NCBI GenBank assembly: GCA_003117195.1
Contig: BDSI01000204.1
Span: forward strand, 60,001-124,000
Direction: 5' to 3'
Source: Eudorina sp. 2006-703-Eu-15
Taxonomy: Eukaryota; Chlorophyta; Chlorophyceae; Chlamydomonadales; Volvocaceae
DNA: 64,000 bases
The translations under genes and the position numbers were made by a program. Below, in pieces: positions 22,972-37,811 of the stretch (position 1 is its first letter; every line of letters begins with the position of its first letter). The notes under the pieces are model-generated. The model saw only the letters and a program-made list of their open reading frames with translations, was not told the origin of the DNA and did not search any database.

Positions 22972-23841
22972 TCAACCCTAGCGAAACTCCCAAAGCAGCT
23001 GTTCGCTCGTGATAATACCAGCATGTCCGGGCGACGGATCAACGTAGGGGGCAAGGCAGGCTCTGACAGACTAGACCGACTATGTAGACTATCTAGGCGA
23101 GTTGTCAGGATAGATAGGTATTTATCAGCTCCAGATGACGGTTGTCATGGTGGCCAAGCAAAAAGCCAGCAAGAGGAATCATCATGCCCTCTATGAAGCG
23201 TTTTGATGTTGTGACTGATAGATGTCTGTTGACATACAGCTGTCCGTCTTGTCAACTTGTGCTGCCTGTTTCATGCTGCCAGCAGCCGTCACAGCGTGTT
23301 ACTTACTGTCGAAATTGTAAATCTAATTCATTCTTAAACTATCAGCGTTTTCTGATGACCGTTGAATTTATGGAATGAGTCTTGATAAAATGAGGCCCAA
23401 TTGGGTGCATATCTCGGTCAAGACGCCGACTCTTGAACCATTACGCATCTTTTATAATGATTATATCAGTTGAATTAATAAGAATTATTTAGCGCGTGTG
23501 CACTGATTGGGACAGCAGGTAACGTGCCGCTAGAAGTTTTCACCCCCCCCTCTCGAGGTCACGTTAGACTTTTCGCCAGCGATACGGGTAATGGCCCGTT
23601 ACCCCATGAGAACAGACTACTTTTTCCATAAACTGATAACTGACGTTAATGTAAATCCACTATTTCAGCGGAGAAGGATACTGATTTACCAAATCGAACT
23701 TAGCAAGTACCTGTCTATTGTTGAGCCACAGCTACCTAGCTAGGAATTTAATGCCGGCTGGTAGATAGCAGCCGTACTGTACCAATCAATGCGCGTGCAT
23801 ACGTACCACCGGCTGATGAAACTGTGGTTTATCGTGGTCGT

Positions 23842-23870
23842 GTGGTGCGGACCCGAACAAGGTGAACCCG
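23842..23870 (+). pseudogene. Truncated A exon
   Basis: Second unit of the triplication. Identical tail to 21699. Confidence 0.55.
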
Positions 23871-24125
23871 GTGAGTCGCGCGCTCGGTGTCGATCGATCG
23901 GCCGATTGACTCCGACTCATCACCACGCCCCAGCTGTATGTGCGTGTGTCAGTGCCGCTAGCTCCAGCCGAACATATGGCCGCGGCGGCGGCGTTCCAGT
24001 TCGGCTGGAGATCGAGCGGCACACTCAACTAACGGCGGTACAGTCATTACGGTCGTCGCCAGCGCAGTGAACTTTTACAATCATGTCCAATGCATGTTCG
24101 TAACAGCGACGCCGACGACGAAATG

Positions 24126-25112
24126 ACAAGTAGGGGTCGGCTTCCTCGAAGCCGGAAAAGGGCGGGGCCCCCTATAATCCGTACAGGCCGCTTGCTTTAG
24201 AAGGAAAACTCTATTACCGCGCAACAGTGTGAGAGAGTGAAAGGTTGACATTGGGGGTGTTGTTGATGTTGAAGGGGGATCGGCGTGCATAGATTCACCA
24301 AGCTCAAACACGTCGGCAGCCCCGAAACCATCCTGCAGTACGCGCCGCCGGCGGCGACGGCGGTCACCGTATCGGCACTATGGTAACGATAGTTGCCTCT
24401 GCACTAACACATCCATCTGTCAAGCAGATGATCACAAAGCAAGCTTGAAGCATCCTTGTTTTGCCGTGAAACTGTAGTTGTTTGGTCCGACGGCAGGCAT
24501 GCAGCCCTTCAGTTGCACGCCCGCAGCAGACGTGAACCTCTAAAGTTTGCTATCAATAGTTACATAGCAAATGTAAGGCAAAAACAGTGTGCGAAAAAGC
24601 CGCGGTGAGACCCGGACTTTGGGCCATCGGAACTGGAGAACTCGTTGGCACTCGGTACGCTATCCCTTTGCATCTTGAAACTTTGATTCAATACATATTG
24701 TTGATTTGTATTCATCTGGCAAGACAGAAAGGCAAATCTTGATGTTGGTGGTATCTTGATGTTCAAACATCAGAACACTATCGAAGTTCAATTTAGCACG
24801 CGCCACCTGACCCTAATCCAAGTATTCATCACGCGGCACCTGTTGCAACAAACATGAGCGCGAGAGGCGTTGGGTGGATGTTGACTCGGGTCCATGGAGA
24901 CCGCGGAGCTTTACTTTGACCGTTTGTGCGCAAAGAATTTTTTTTAGCCAAACCAAGGATACCTTGCAATAGAGGACAATTAATATGACAAACATAACGA
25001 ATTAGTTTAGCGGATAATGAACGTTTTGCCGTTACCCACACACACACACGGACAGGGGCAATCCTAGGGGGGGGGGCCCGAACGCGCTTCGCGCTGGGGC
25101 CCCGCCCAAAAA
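24126..25112 (-). mobile_element. TE-A copy 4 (recombinant)
   Basis: Same mixed flanks as copy 3, nearly identical to it. Confidence 0.8.
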
Positions 25113-25965
25113 TCAACCCTAGCGAAACTCCCAAAGCAGCTGTTCGCTCGTGATAATACCAGCATGTCCGGGCGACGGATCAACGTAGGGGGCAAGGCAG
25201 GCTCTGACAGACTAGACCGACTATGTAGACTATCTAGGCGAGTTGTCAGGATAGATAGGTATTTATCAGCTCCAGATGACGGTTGTCATGGTGGCCAAGC
25301 AAAAAGCCAGCAAGAGGAATCATCATGCCCTCTATGAAGCGTTTTGATGTTGTGACTGATAGATGTCTGTTGACATACAGCTGTCCGTCTTGTCAACTTG
25401 TGCTGCCTGTTTCATGCTGCCAGCAGCCGTCACAGCGTGTTACTTACTGTCGAAATTGTAAATCTAATTCATTCTTAAACTATCAGCGTTTTCTGATGAC
25501 CGTTGAATTTATGGAATGAGTCTTGATAAAATGAGGCCCAATTGGGACGCCGACTCTTGAACCATTACGCATCTTTTATAATGATTATATCAGTTGAATT
25601 AATAAGAATTATTTAGCGCGTGTGCACTGATTGGGACAGCAGGTAACGTGCCGCTAGAAGTTTTCACCCCCCCCTCTCGAGGTCACGTTAGACTTTTCGC
25701 CAGCGATACGGGTAATGGCCCGTTACCCCATGAGAACAGACTACTTTTTCCATAAACTGATAACTGACGTTAATGTAAATCCACTATTTCAGCGGAGAAG
25801 GATACTGATTTACCAAATCGAACTTAGCAAGTACCTGTCTATTGTTGAGCCACAGCTACCTAGCTAGGAATTTAATGCCGGCTGGTAGATAGCAGCCGTA
25901 CTGTACCAATCAATGCGCGTGCATACGTACCACCGGCTGATGAAACTGTGGTTTATCGTGGTCGT

Positions 25966-25994
25966 GTGGTGCGGACCCGAACAAGGTGAACCCG
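25966..25994 (+). pseudogene. Truncated A exon
   Basis: Third unit of the triplication. Confidence 0.55.
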
Positions 25995-26249
25995 GTGAGT
26001 CGCGCGCTCGGTGTCGATCGATCGGCCGATTGACTCCGACTCATCACCACGCCCCAGCTGTATGTGCGTGTGTCAGTGCTGCTAGCTCCAGCCGAACATA
26101 TGGCCGCGGCGGCGGCGTTCCAGTTCGGCTGGAGATCGAGCGACACTGACAACTAACGGCGGTATAGTCATTACGGTCGTCGCCAGCGCAGTGAACTTTT
26201 ACAATCGTGTCCAATGCATGTTCGTAACAGCGACGCCGACGACGAAATG

Positions 26250-27356
<1,107 letters not shown>

Positions 27357-27684
27357 AGCTAGTGATGTGTTTCGCTATTGTCGCTTGGCATGCGCGGCAT
27401 AACCTATCTTTACCTACCTGGCACCCCGCCCATGTTATTATTTGTGTGGGTCCCTCGCGCGGGCTTACTTGAAGCAGGTGTTCCATCTGTGTGTGCCTTC
27501 ACTCGTACAGTGCTTCACTGCGATAGGTAGCTGGTCCACTGCCCTAGCTGGCCGAAATGATTTCACGCAATATACAAATTGCGTCCTAGCATACATCGAT
27601 ACATGCATGCATGCAGACTCCCTGTCCCTCCAACTTTCCGTCCCATTTACCCTCCTCTCTCAACTCCGCATGGAGCAACTTTAG

Positions 27685-27783
27685 AATGGCTCGGCACCCA
27701 TTCACCTGGCCGTTCAATGGAGCAAGTTTGAGGTGATCAAGGCCCTCATTGAGGCAGGAGCAAACAAGGACATGCGTGACAAG
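27685..27783 (+). CDS. ANK exon, type B
   Basis: 33 codons after ctttag, donor gttagc. Motif AVQWSKFEV (Lys where 18997 has His). Confidence 0.8.
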
Positions 27784-28374
27784 GTTAGCGGCGCACCTGT
27801 GTACGTATTCACTCTGTTGGAAAAATGGAGATTCGGTTGACAGCGGATATCTGGACGGTGCTCGCTTAACGACGGCGACAGCTACTGCAACGGCGCAGCT
27901 TGCTCACGTGATGACATACTGAGGGCGGGTCGGTTTACGGGTTTGAGGCACGAATACCGCGGTGTACTGCGTTTTTGTCCTTCATGAATGATAGAAGGCT
28001 TTTGATTGGCAAGTCTGTATGTGCCATTGAACAGGTGAGCGACCCATGGCTGGTGGCTGAGACATACATATGGCAATACAGCAAAGCAGCAGTCTTGTGT
28101 GTGTAGGTAGACGCATCCGGGCATAGATCGCTCGCTTTGCAGCGACGATCGACTTCTGCCGTTATTGATCGATGAGGTTATTGCAGTGCTTTCTTACGTA
28201 TATAGCATGCTAGATCAAGAGTGTTCAAGATTGTTCAATATATACAAGCTCACTGCACTGCACTATTTGTCTAATTTCTCAGGGTATGTATATATAGTAT
28301 GTATGATAGATGGCACGCAACCATGGTTACAAACTGATTGATGTCGACGGCGCGCGGCCACTTACCGCTCACAG

Positions 28375-28473
28375 GCCGGCCGAGCTCCTCTTCACCTGGC
28401 GGCTGAAAGGGGCCTTATGGACGCCGTCAGCTACCTGCTGTCCAAGGGCGCTGACCCTAACGTGGCGGACGCG
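28375..28473 (+). CDS. ANK exon, type A
   Basis: 33 codons after ctcacag, donor gtgagt. Motifs AAERGLMDAV and GADPNVADA; Leu for Arg after Gly distinguishes it, shared only with 63031. Confidence 0.8.
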
Positions 28474-29428
28474 GTGAGTGATGATTGGATCCCGCTTGGG
28501 TCAGTCCTGGAGCTGCTACGCATGCTATGGGGTGGGCAGCTAGCTGGAAGGGGAAGCGCGGTAAACCCTACTAGCGAAACTCCCAACTGAAGCTGTTCGT
28601 GATGATACCGGCATGTCCGGGCGATGGATCAACGTAGGGGGCAAGGCAGCCTCTGACAGACTAGACCGACTATCTAGGCGAGTTGTCAGGATAGATAGAT
28701 AGGTATTTATCAGCTCCAGATGACGGTTGTCATGGTGGCCAAGCAAACAGCCAGCAAGAGATCGTCACGCTTTTTGATGTTGTGACTGATAGATGTCTGT
28801 TGACATACGGCTGTCTGTCTTGTCAACTTGTGCTGCCTGTTTCATGCTGTCAGCAGCCGTCACAGCGTGTTACTTACTGTCGAAATTGTGAATCAAACTG
28901 AATTGTTAAACTATCAGCGTTTACTGATGCCGTTGAATTTATGGAACGAGTCTTGATAAAATGAGGCGCAATTGGGTGCATATCTCGGTCAAGACGCCGA
29001 CTCTTGAACCATTACGCATCTTTTATAATGATTATATCAGTTGAATTAATAAGAATTCATTAGCGCGTGTGCACTGATTGGGACAGCAGGTAACGTGCCG
29101 CTAGAAGTTTTCACCCCCCCCCCTCTCCAGGTCACGTTAGACTTTTCGCCAGCGATACGGGTAATGGCCCGTTACCCCATGAGAACAGACTACTTTTTCC
29201 ATAAAGTGATAACTGACGTTAATGTAAATCCACTATTACAGCGGACCCCAAACATTGTCGAAGGATACTGATTTACCATATCGAACTTAGCAAGTACCTG
29301 TCTATTGTTGAGCCACAGCTACCTAGCTAGGAATTTAATGCCGGCTGGTAGATAGCAGCCGTACTGTACCAATCAATGCGCGTGCATACGTACCACCGGC
29401 TGATGAAACTGTGGTTTATCGTGGTCGT

Positions 29429-29457
29429 GTGGTGCGGACCCGAACAAGGTGAACCCG
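29429..29457 (+). pseudogene. Truncated A exon
   Basis: Tail GADPN with the donor retained, as in the 21-26 kb units. Confidence 0.55.
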
Positions 29458-30066
29458 GTGAGTCGCGCGCTCGGTGTCGATCGATCGGCCGATTGACTCC
29501 GACTCATCACCACGCCCCAGCTGTATGTGCGTGTGTCAGTGCTGCTAGCTCCAGCCGAACATATGGCCGCGGCGGCGGCGTTCCAGTTCGGCTGGAGATC
29601 GAGCGACACTGACAACTAACGGCGGTATAGTCATTACGGTCGTCGCCAGCGCAGTGAACTTTTACAATCATGTCCAATGCATGTTCGTAACAGCGACGCC
29701 GACGACGAAATGAAAAGCTAGTCATGTGTTTCGCTATTGTCGCTGTATATATTCCGCTTGGCATGCGCGGGATAACCTATCTTTACCTACCTGGCACCCC
29801 GCCCGTGTAATTATTTGTGTGGGTCCCTCGCGCGGGCTTACTTGCAGCAGGTGTTCCATCTGTGTGTGCCTTCACTACTCGTACAGTGCTTCAGTGCGAT
29901 AGGTAGCTGGGCCACTGCCCTAGCTGGCCGAAATGATTTCGCGCAATATACAAATTGCGTCCTAGCATACATCGATACATGCATGCATGCAGACTCCCTG
30001 TCCCTCCGTCTTGCCCCTTTTCGCCTACCTCCATCCTCTCTGAAATCGTCTTTACACCAATCTCAG

Positions 30067-30165
30067 AATGGCTCGGCACCGATTCACCTGACCTTTCAAT
30101 GGAGCCACTTTGAGGTGATCAAGGCCCTCATTGAGGCAGGAGCAAACAAGGACATGCGTGACAAG
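30067..30165 (+). CDS. ANK exon, type B
   Basis: 33 codons after ccaatctcag, a conventional acceptor unlike the ctttag of its relatives; donor gttagc. Motif APIHLTFQWSHFEV. Confidence 0.8.
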
Positions 30166-30720
30166 GTTAGCGGCGCACCTGTGTACGTATTCACTCTGTT
30201 GGAAAAATGGAGATTCGGTTGACAGCGGATATCTGGACGGTGCTCGCTTAACGACGGCGACAGCTACAGCAACGGCGCAGCTTGCTCACGCGATGACGTA
30301 CTGAGGGCGGGTCGGTTTACGGGTTTGAGGCACGAATACCGCGGTGTACTGCGTTTTTGTCCTTTATGAATGATAGAATGCTATTGATTGGCAAGTCTGT
30401 ATGTGCCATTGAACAGGTGAGCGACCCATGGCTGGTGGCTGAGACATACATATGGCAATACAGCAAAGCAGCAGTCCTGTGTGTGTAGGTAGACACACCC
30501 GGGCATAGATCGCTGCAAAGCGAGCGACGATCGACTTCTGCCGTTATTAATCGATGAGGTTATTGCAGTGCTTTCTTACGTATATAGCATGCTAGATCAA
30601 GATTGTTCAATATATACAAGCTCACTGCACTGCGCTGTTTGTCAGGGTATGTATGATAGATGGCAACCATGGTTACAAACTAATTTATGTCAACGGCGTG
30701 CGGCCACTTACCGCTCACAG

Positions 30721-30819
30721 GCCGGCCGAGCTCCTCTTCACCTGGCGGCTGAAAGGGGCCGCATGGATGCCGTCAGCTACCTGCTGTCCAAGGGCGCTGA
30801 CCCTAACGTGGCGGACGCG
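30721..30819 (+). CDS. ANK exon, type A, MITE at its splice donor
   Basis: 33 codons after ctcacag. Motifs AAERGRMDAV and GADPNVADA. A hAT MITE inserted at the exon end. The first donor is now gtgagc followed by the MITE; the second copy of the donor (gtgagt) lies beyond it at 31229. Confidence 0.8.
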
Positions 30820-30824
30820 GTGAG

Positions 30825-31225
30825 CAGGGTGGCTATCTTAAGATGTAAATATCTATTCGGCCGAAAAACTTCTGAAATTTTAGATACTTTTGGCCTGACA
30901 AAACATGGAGTTTAAGATACTTTGACCCCTTGCGTGGGACATGATATCTTCCCGTTGACATATACTCGAACGAGTGATGGGGTCCCCGAAATCTCCCACC
31001 CGGGGTCAGTTCTCGCCGTCTGCAGTCATCTATGGCTAGGTGTTGCACTTATGGGTTCGGTTCGTGGAAGTTCTCCGTCAATGTTGCGCCCTGTGTGATG
31101 CCCTCTGTAGATACTTCGGGCCGTTTCCAGTTGGAAATATCTCCCCATAGACAGATACTTTCAGCGTTTCGAAGCCAGGTGTATCTCTGGCCGTAGATAC
31201 TCCCAAAAATAAGATAGCCACCCTG
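30825..31225. mobile_element. hAT MITE with 8-bp target duplication
   Basis: Perfect 16-bp terminal inverted repeats CAGGGTGGCTATCTTA and an 8-bp duplication GCGGTGAG (30817-30824, 31226-31233). 401 bp, no transposase. Same family as 3226-3440. Confidence 0.9.
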
Positions 31226-31320
31226 GCGGTGAGTGATGATTAGATCCCGCTCGCTTGGGTCAGTCCTGGAGCTGCTACGCATGCTATGGGGTGGGCAGCT
31301 AGCTGGAAGGGGAAGCCAGG

Positions 31321-32241
31321 ACAAGTAGGGGGTCGGCTTCCTTGAAGCCGGAAAAAGGGCGGGTCCCCCTACAATAATCCGTACAGGCCGCTTGCTTTAC
31401 AACGGAAACTCTGTTACCACGCAAGAATGTGAGAGAGTGAAAGGATGCCATTGAGGGTGTAGTTGATGTTGAAGGTGGATCGGCGTGCATAGATTGAGCA
31501 AGGTCAAGGTAGGGTAGCCCCGAAACCTACGCGCCGCCAACGGCGGTCATCGCATCGGCATTATTATCGTAACGCTAGACGCCTCTGCACTACCACGCAC
31601 ATCCGTCTGTCAAGCAGATATCAAAAAGCAAGCTTGAAGCATTCTTGTTTTTCCGTGAAGCTGTAGTTGTTTGGTCCGTCGGCAAGCATGCAGCCCTTCA
31701 GTTGCACGCCCGCAGCAGACGTGAACCTCTAAAGTTTGCCATCAATAGTTACAAGGCAAAAACAGGGTGCGAAAAAGCCGCGGTGAGACCCGGACTTCGG
31801 CCATCGGAACTGGAGAACTTGTTGGCACTCGGTATGCTATCCCTTTGCATTTTGAAACTTTGATCAATACATATTGTTGAATTGTATTCATCTGGCAAGA
31901 CAGAAAGGCAAATCTTGATGTTAGTGTCATCTGGATGTTCAAACATCAGAACACTATGGAATTTCAATTTAGCAAGCGCCGCCCATTCCTCATCCAAGTA
32001 TTCATCACGCGGCACCTGTTGCAACAAAGATGAGCGCGAGAGGCGTTGGGTGGACGTTGACCCGGGTCCATGGAGACCGCGGAGCTTTCCTTTGACCGTT
32101 TGTGCGCAAAGAGTTTTTTTCAGCCAAACATAAGATACCTTGCAATATAGGACAATTAATATGACAAACATAGCGAATTAGTTTAGCGGATAATGAACGT
32201 TTTGCCGTTACGGACACACGGCGGACACACGGCGGACACAC

Positions 32242-32276
<35 letters not shown>

Positions 32277-32341
32277 CATGGGCAATCCTAGGGGGCGGCG
32301 GGGCCCCCCGAACGCGCTTCGCGCTGGGGCCCCGCCCCAAA
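31321..32341 (-). mobile_element. TE-A copy 6 (site 1 in another cassette)
   Basis: Same insertion site as copy 2 (GAAGCCAGG on the left, ACCCTACTAGCG on the right). It keeps the longest ORF of the family, 140 codons at 31749-32171 on the minus strand, running through VPRDEYLDEEWAALAKLKF and VLPDEYNSTI. I do not recognise the product; in the other copies the ORF is broken by a TAG after DEYLD. Confidence 0.8.
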
Positions 32342-32951
32342 ACCCTACTAGCGAAACTGCCAACTGTAGTTGTTCGTGATGATACCAGCATGTCCGGGCG
32401 ACGGATCATCGTAGGGGGCAAGGCAGGCTCTGACAGACTAGACTGACTATCTAGGCGAGTTGTCAGGATAGATAGGTATTTATCAGCTCCAGATGACGGT
32501 TGTCATGGTGGCCAAGCAAACAGCCAGACTCTTGAACCATTACGCATCTTTTATAATGATTATATCAGTTGAAATAATTAGAATTAATTAGCGCGTGTGC
32601 ACTGATTGGGACAGCAGGTAACGTGCCGCTAGAAGTTTTCACCCCCCCTCAAGGTCACGTTAGACTTTTCGCCAGCGATACGGGTAATGGCCCGTTACCC
32701 CATGAGAACAGACTACTTTTTCCATAAAGTGATAACTGACGTTAATGTAAATCCACTATTTCAGCGGAAACCAAACATTGTCGAAGGATACTGATTTACC
32801 AAAGCGAACTTAGCAGGTACCTGTCTATTATTGAGCCACAGCTACCTAGCTAGGAATTTAATGCCGGCTGGTAGATAGCAGCCATACTGTACCAATCAAT
32901 GCGCGTGCATACGTACCACCGGCTGATGAAACTGTGGTTTATCGTGGTCGT

Positions 32952-32980
32952 GTGGTGCGGACCCGAACAAGGTGAACCCG
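32952..32980 (+). pseudogene. Truncated A exon, donor lost
   Basis: As the others, but a deletion turned gtgagtcgcgcgctcggtgtcg into gtgtcg, so even the donor is gone. Confidence 0.55.
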
Positions 32981-33568
32981 GTGTCGATCGATCGGCCGAT
33001 TGGCTCCGACTCATCACCACGCCCCAGCTGTATGTGCGTGTGTCAGTGCCGCTAGCTCCAGCCGAACAGATGGCCGCGGCGGCGGCGTTCCAGTTCGGCT
33101 GGAGATCGAGCGGCACTGACAACTAACGGCGGTACAGTCATTACGGTCGTCGCCAGCACAGTGAACTATTACAATCATGTCCAATGCATGTTCGTAACAG
33201 CGACGCCGACGACGAAATGAAAAGCTAGTGATGTGTTTCGCTATTGTCGCTGTATATATTCCGCTTGGCATGCGCGGGATAACCTATCTTTACCTACCTG
33301 GCATCCCGCCCGTGTTATTATTTGTGTGGGTCCCTCGCGCGGGCTTACTTGCAGCAGGTGTTCCATCTGTGTGTGCCTTCACTCGTACAGTGCTTCACTG
33401 CGATAGGTAGCTGGGCCACTGCCCTAGCTGGCCGAAATGATTTCGCGCAATATACAAATTGCGTCCTAGCATACATCGATACATACATGCATGCGTGCAG
33501 ACTCCATGTCCCTCCAACTCTCCGTCCCATTTACCCTCCTCTCTCAACTCCGCATGGAGCAACTTTAG

Positions 33569-33670
33569 AATGGCTGGGCACCCATTCACATGGCCTTTCA
33601 CAAATGGAGCAAGTTTGAGGTGATCAAGGCCCTCATTGAGGCAGGAGCAAACAAGGACATGCGTGACAAG
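33569..33670 (+). CDS. ANK exon, type B
   Basis: 34 codons after ctttag, donor gttagc. Motifs APIHMAFHKWSKFEV and EAGANKDMRDK. Confidence 0.75.
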
Positions 33671-34195
33671 GTTAGCGGCGCACCTGTGTACGTATTCACT
33701 CTGCTGGAAAAATGGAGATTCGGTTGACAGCGGATATCTGGACGGTGCTCGCTTAACGACGGCGACAGCTACAGCACGCAACGGCGCAGCTTGCTCACGT
33801 GATGACGTACTGAGGGCGGGGCGGTTCACGGGTTTGAGGCACGAATACCGCGGTGTACTGCGTTTTTGTCCTTCATGAATGATAGAAGGCTTTTGATTGG
33901 CAAGTCTGTATGTGCCATTGAACAGGTGAGCGACCCATGGCTGGTGGTTGAGACATACATATGGCAATACAGCAAAGAAGCAGTCCTGTGTAGGTAGGCG
34001 CACACGTGTGGGCACAGCGACACTTCCACCGTTATTAATCGATGAGGTGTGTCCTTACATAGCATGCTATATCAACAGCGTTCAATATATACAAGCTCAC
34101 TGCACTGCACTATTTGTCAGGGTATGTATGATAGATGGCAACCATGGTTACAAACTGATTGATGTCGACGGCGCGCGGCCACTTACCGCTCACAG

Positions 34196-34294
34196 GCCGG
34201 CCGAGCTCCTCTTCACCTGGCGGCTGAAAGGGGCCGCATGGACACCGTCAGTTACCTGCTGTCCAAGGGCGCTGACCCTAACGTGGCGGACGCG
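34196..34294 (+). CDS. ANK exon, type A
   Basis: 33 codons after ctcacag, donor gtgagt. AAERGRMDTV variant, as in 17160 and 55812. Confidence 0.8.
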
Positions 34295-35322
34295 GTGAGT
34301 GATGATTGGATCCCGCTTGGGTCAGTCCTGGAGCTGCTACGCATGCTATGGGGTGGGCAGCTAGCTGGAAGGGGAAGCCAGGTAAACCCTACTAGCGAAA
34401 CTCTCAACTGTAGCTGTTCGTGATGATACCGGCATGTCAGGGCGACGGATCATTGAAGGCAGGCTCTGACAGACTAGACCGACTATCTAGGCGAGTTGTC
34501 AGGATAGATAGGTATTTATCAGCTCCAGATGACGGTTGTCATGGTGGCCAAGCAAACAGCCAGCAAGATGGTGGTCATGCCCTCTGTGAAGCTTTTTGAT
34601 GTTTTGACTGATAGATAGATGTCTGTTGATGACATACGGCTGTCTGTCTTGTCAACTTGTGCTGCCTGTTTCATGCTGCCAGCAGCCGTCACAGCATACA
34701 TTTTACTTACTGTCGTAATTGTGAATCAAACTGAATTCTTAAACTATCAGCGTTTTCTGATGACCGTTGAATTTATGGAACGAGTCTTGATAAAATGAGG
34801 CCCAATTGGGTGCATATCTCGGTCAAGACGCCGACTCTTGAACCATTACGCATCTTTTATAATGATTGTATCAGTTGAATTAATAATAATTAATTAGCAC
34901 GTGTGCACTGATTGGGACAGCAGGTAACGTGCCGCTAGAAGTTTTCATCCCCCCCCCCCTCTCGAGGTCACGTTAGACTTTTCGCCAGCGATACGGGTAA
35001 TGGCCCGTTACCCCATGAGAACAGGCTACTTTTTCCATAAAGTGATAACTGACGTTAATGTAAATCCACTATTACAGCGGAGAAGGATACTGATTTACCA
35101 AATCGAACTTAGCAAGTACCTGTCTATTATTATGACGTTAATGTAAATCCACTATTACAGCGGACCCCAAACATTGTCGAAGGATACTGATTTACCAAAG
35201 CGAACCTAGCAGGTACCTAGCTAGGAATTTAATGCCGGCTGGTAGATAGCAGCCGTACTGTACCAATCAATGCGCGTGCATACATACCACCAGCTGATGA
35301 AACTGTGTTTTATCGTGGTCGT

Positions 35323-35351
35323 GTGGTGCGGACCCGAACAAGGCGAACCCG
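35323..35351 (+). pseudogene. Truncated A exon
   Basis: GADPNKANP tail with donor gtgagt, directly upstream of the ten-unit array. Confidence 0.55.
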
Positions 35352-35652
35352 GTGAGTCGCTCGGTGTCAATCGATCGGCCGATTGACTCCGACTCATCAC
35401 CACGCCCCAGCTGTATGTGCGTGTGTCAGTGCCGCTAGCTCCAGCCGAACAGATGGCCGCGGCGGCGGCGTTACGGTTCGGCTTGGTCGATTGGCACTGA
35501 CAACTAACGGTGGTACAATCATTACGCACGGTCGTCGCCAGCACAGTGAACTTTTACAATCATGTCCAATGCATCCGCCTGGCATAACCTTGCTGTACAT
35601 ACCTGCCACCAACCCCGCCCGTGTATGTTTCGGTTTATCATTCCATATCCAG

Positions 35653-35754
35653 TCCGGCCAGACACCGATTGGACTCGCGGTTATTTACGGCCACGTGGAG
35701 GTAATCAAGGCCCTGATTGCGGCTGGAGTTGACAAGGATGCGCCTGTTGGCAAG
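35653..35754 (+). CDS. ANK exon, type B, array unit 1
   Basis: 34 codons after atatccag, donor gtaagc. TPIGLAVIYGH and KDAPVGK; Gly replaces Glu at residue 7. Confidence 0.85.
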
Positions 35755-36373
35755 GTAAGCGTCTGAAACCTCGAACGTATGTGTTGCCAATCGCGGTGGG
35801 AAAGAACGGAAGCGTTAGGTCGTGCTGGGAGCAGCGGTGGCGTCGACTGTGTTTGAAAGGTGCCAGTGCTTAGGACAGCGTCTATATATGATAGAACACT
35901 GATTGCCTGTTTTGAAGGGGGCCACATTGCTGCAGCAGCCCTGTTCACAAACGAGTGCTGGGCAAGAGTTAAATGTTTACATTTTGTATGTTTTGTATCT
36001 ATAGCTTGATCCTTCCACAATGGACCCTACAACTTGTCTTTAACTAGCCCTGCCTCCACGCCCGTTCGTTGGGCTTGTCTTTATGATGCGTACATACATT
36101 TGATGCCCAGATCCGTCAACACCGTTCTGACCTATCTATGTATGGGTCGGCACGCATTCCTATGCGTGGTTGCTTTGTGGCCTTCATTATTGCTTGCATG
36201 CTGGCAAGGCTGATACGCTGGTGGTGTGGTGCAATGTCCAGCTAGTACCGCCGAATGAACGTGAATTTACCCTTAAGGGGTGTAAACCCAGAGCTCCGCC
36301 TGGCATAACCTTGCTGTACATACCTGCCACTAACCCCGCCCATGTATGTTTCGGTTTATCATTCCATATCCAG

Positions 36374-36475
36374 TCCGGCCAGACACCGATTGAACTCGCG
36401 GTTATTTACGGCCATGTGGAGGTAATCAAGGCCCTGATTGCGGCTGGAGTTGACAAGGATACGCCTGTTGGCAAG
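36374..36475 (+). CDS. ANK exon, type B, array unit 2
   Basis: TPIELAVIYGH and KDTPVGK. Thr at residue 30 is shared only with unit 3. Confidence 0.85.
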
Positions 36476-37090
36476 GTAAGCGTCTGAAACCTCGAACGTA
36501 TGTGTTGCCAATCGCGGTGGGAAAGAACGGAAGCGTTGGGTCGTGCTGGGAGCAGCGGTGGCGTCGACTGTGTTTGAAAGGTGCCAGTGCTTAGGACAGC
36601 GTCTACGATAGCACGCTGATTGCCTGTTTTGAAGGGGGCCACATTGCTGCAGCAGCCCTGTTCACTAACGAGTGCTAGGCAAGGGTTAAATGTTTACATT
36701 TTGTATGTTTTGTATCTATAGCTTCATCCTTCCACAATGAACCCTACAACTTGTCTTTAACTAGCCCTGCCTCCACGCCCGTTCGTTGGGCTTGTCTTTA
36801 TGATGCGTACATACATTTGATGCCCAGATCCGTCAACACCGTTCTGACCTATCTATGTATGGGTCGGCACGCATTCCTATGCGTGGTTGCTTTGTGGCCT
36901 TCATTATTGCTTGCATGCTGGCAAGGCTGATACGCTGGTGGTGTGGTGCAATGTCCAGCTAGTACCGCGGAATGAACGTGAATTTACCCTTAAGGGGTGT
37001 AAACCCAGAGCTCCGCCTGGCATAACCTTGCTGTACATACCTGCCACTAACCCCGCCCATGTATGTTTCGGTTTATCATTCCATATCCAG

Positions 37091-37192
37091 TCCGGCCAGA
37101 CACCGATTGAACTCGCGGTTATTTACGGCCATGTGGAGGTAATCAAGGCCCTGATTGCGGCTGGAGTTGACAAGGATACGCCTGTTGGCAAG
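37091..37192 (+). CDS. ANK exon, type B, array unit 3
   Basis: Protein identical to unit 2. Confidence 0.85.
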
Positions 37193-37811
37193 GTAAGCGT
37201 CTGAAACCTCGAACGTATGTGTTGCCAATCGCGGTGGGAAAGAACGGAAGCGTTGGGTCGTGCTGGGAGCAGCGGTGGCGTCGACTGTGTTTGAAAGGTG
37301 CCAGTGCTTAGGACAGCGTCTACGATAGCACGCTGATTGCCTGCGTGTTTTGAAGGGGGCCACATTGCTGCAGCAGCCCTGTTCACTAACGAGTGCTAGG
37401 CAAGGGTTAAATGTTTACATTTTGTATGTTTTGTATCTATAGCTTCATCCTTCCACAATGAACCCTACCACTTGTCTTTAACTAGCCCTGCCTCCACGCC
37501 CGTTCGTTGGGCTTGTCTTTATGATGCGTACATACATTTGATGCCCAGATCCGTCAACACCGTTCTGACCTATCTATGTATGGGTCGGCACGCATTCCTA
37601 TGCGTGGTTGCTTTGTGGCCTTCATTATTGCTTGCATGCTGGCAAGGCTGATACGCTGGTGGTGTGGTGCAATGTCCAGCTAGTACCGCCGAATGAACGT
37701 GAATTTACCCTTAAGGGGTGTAAACCCAGAGCTCCGCCTGGCATAACCTTGCTGTACATACCTGCCACTAACCCCGCCCATGTATGTTTCGGTTTATCAT
37801 TCCATATCCAG

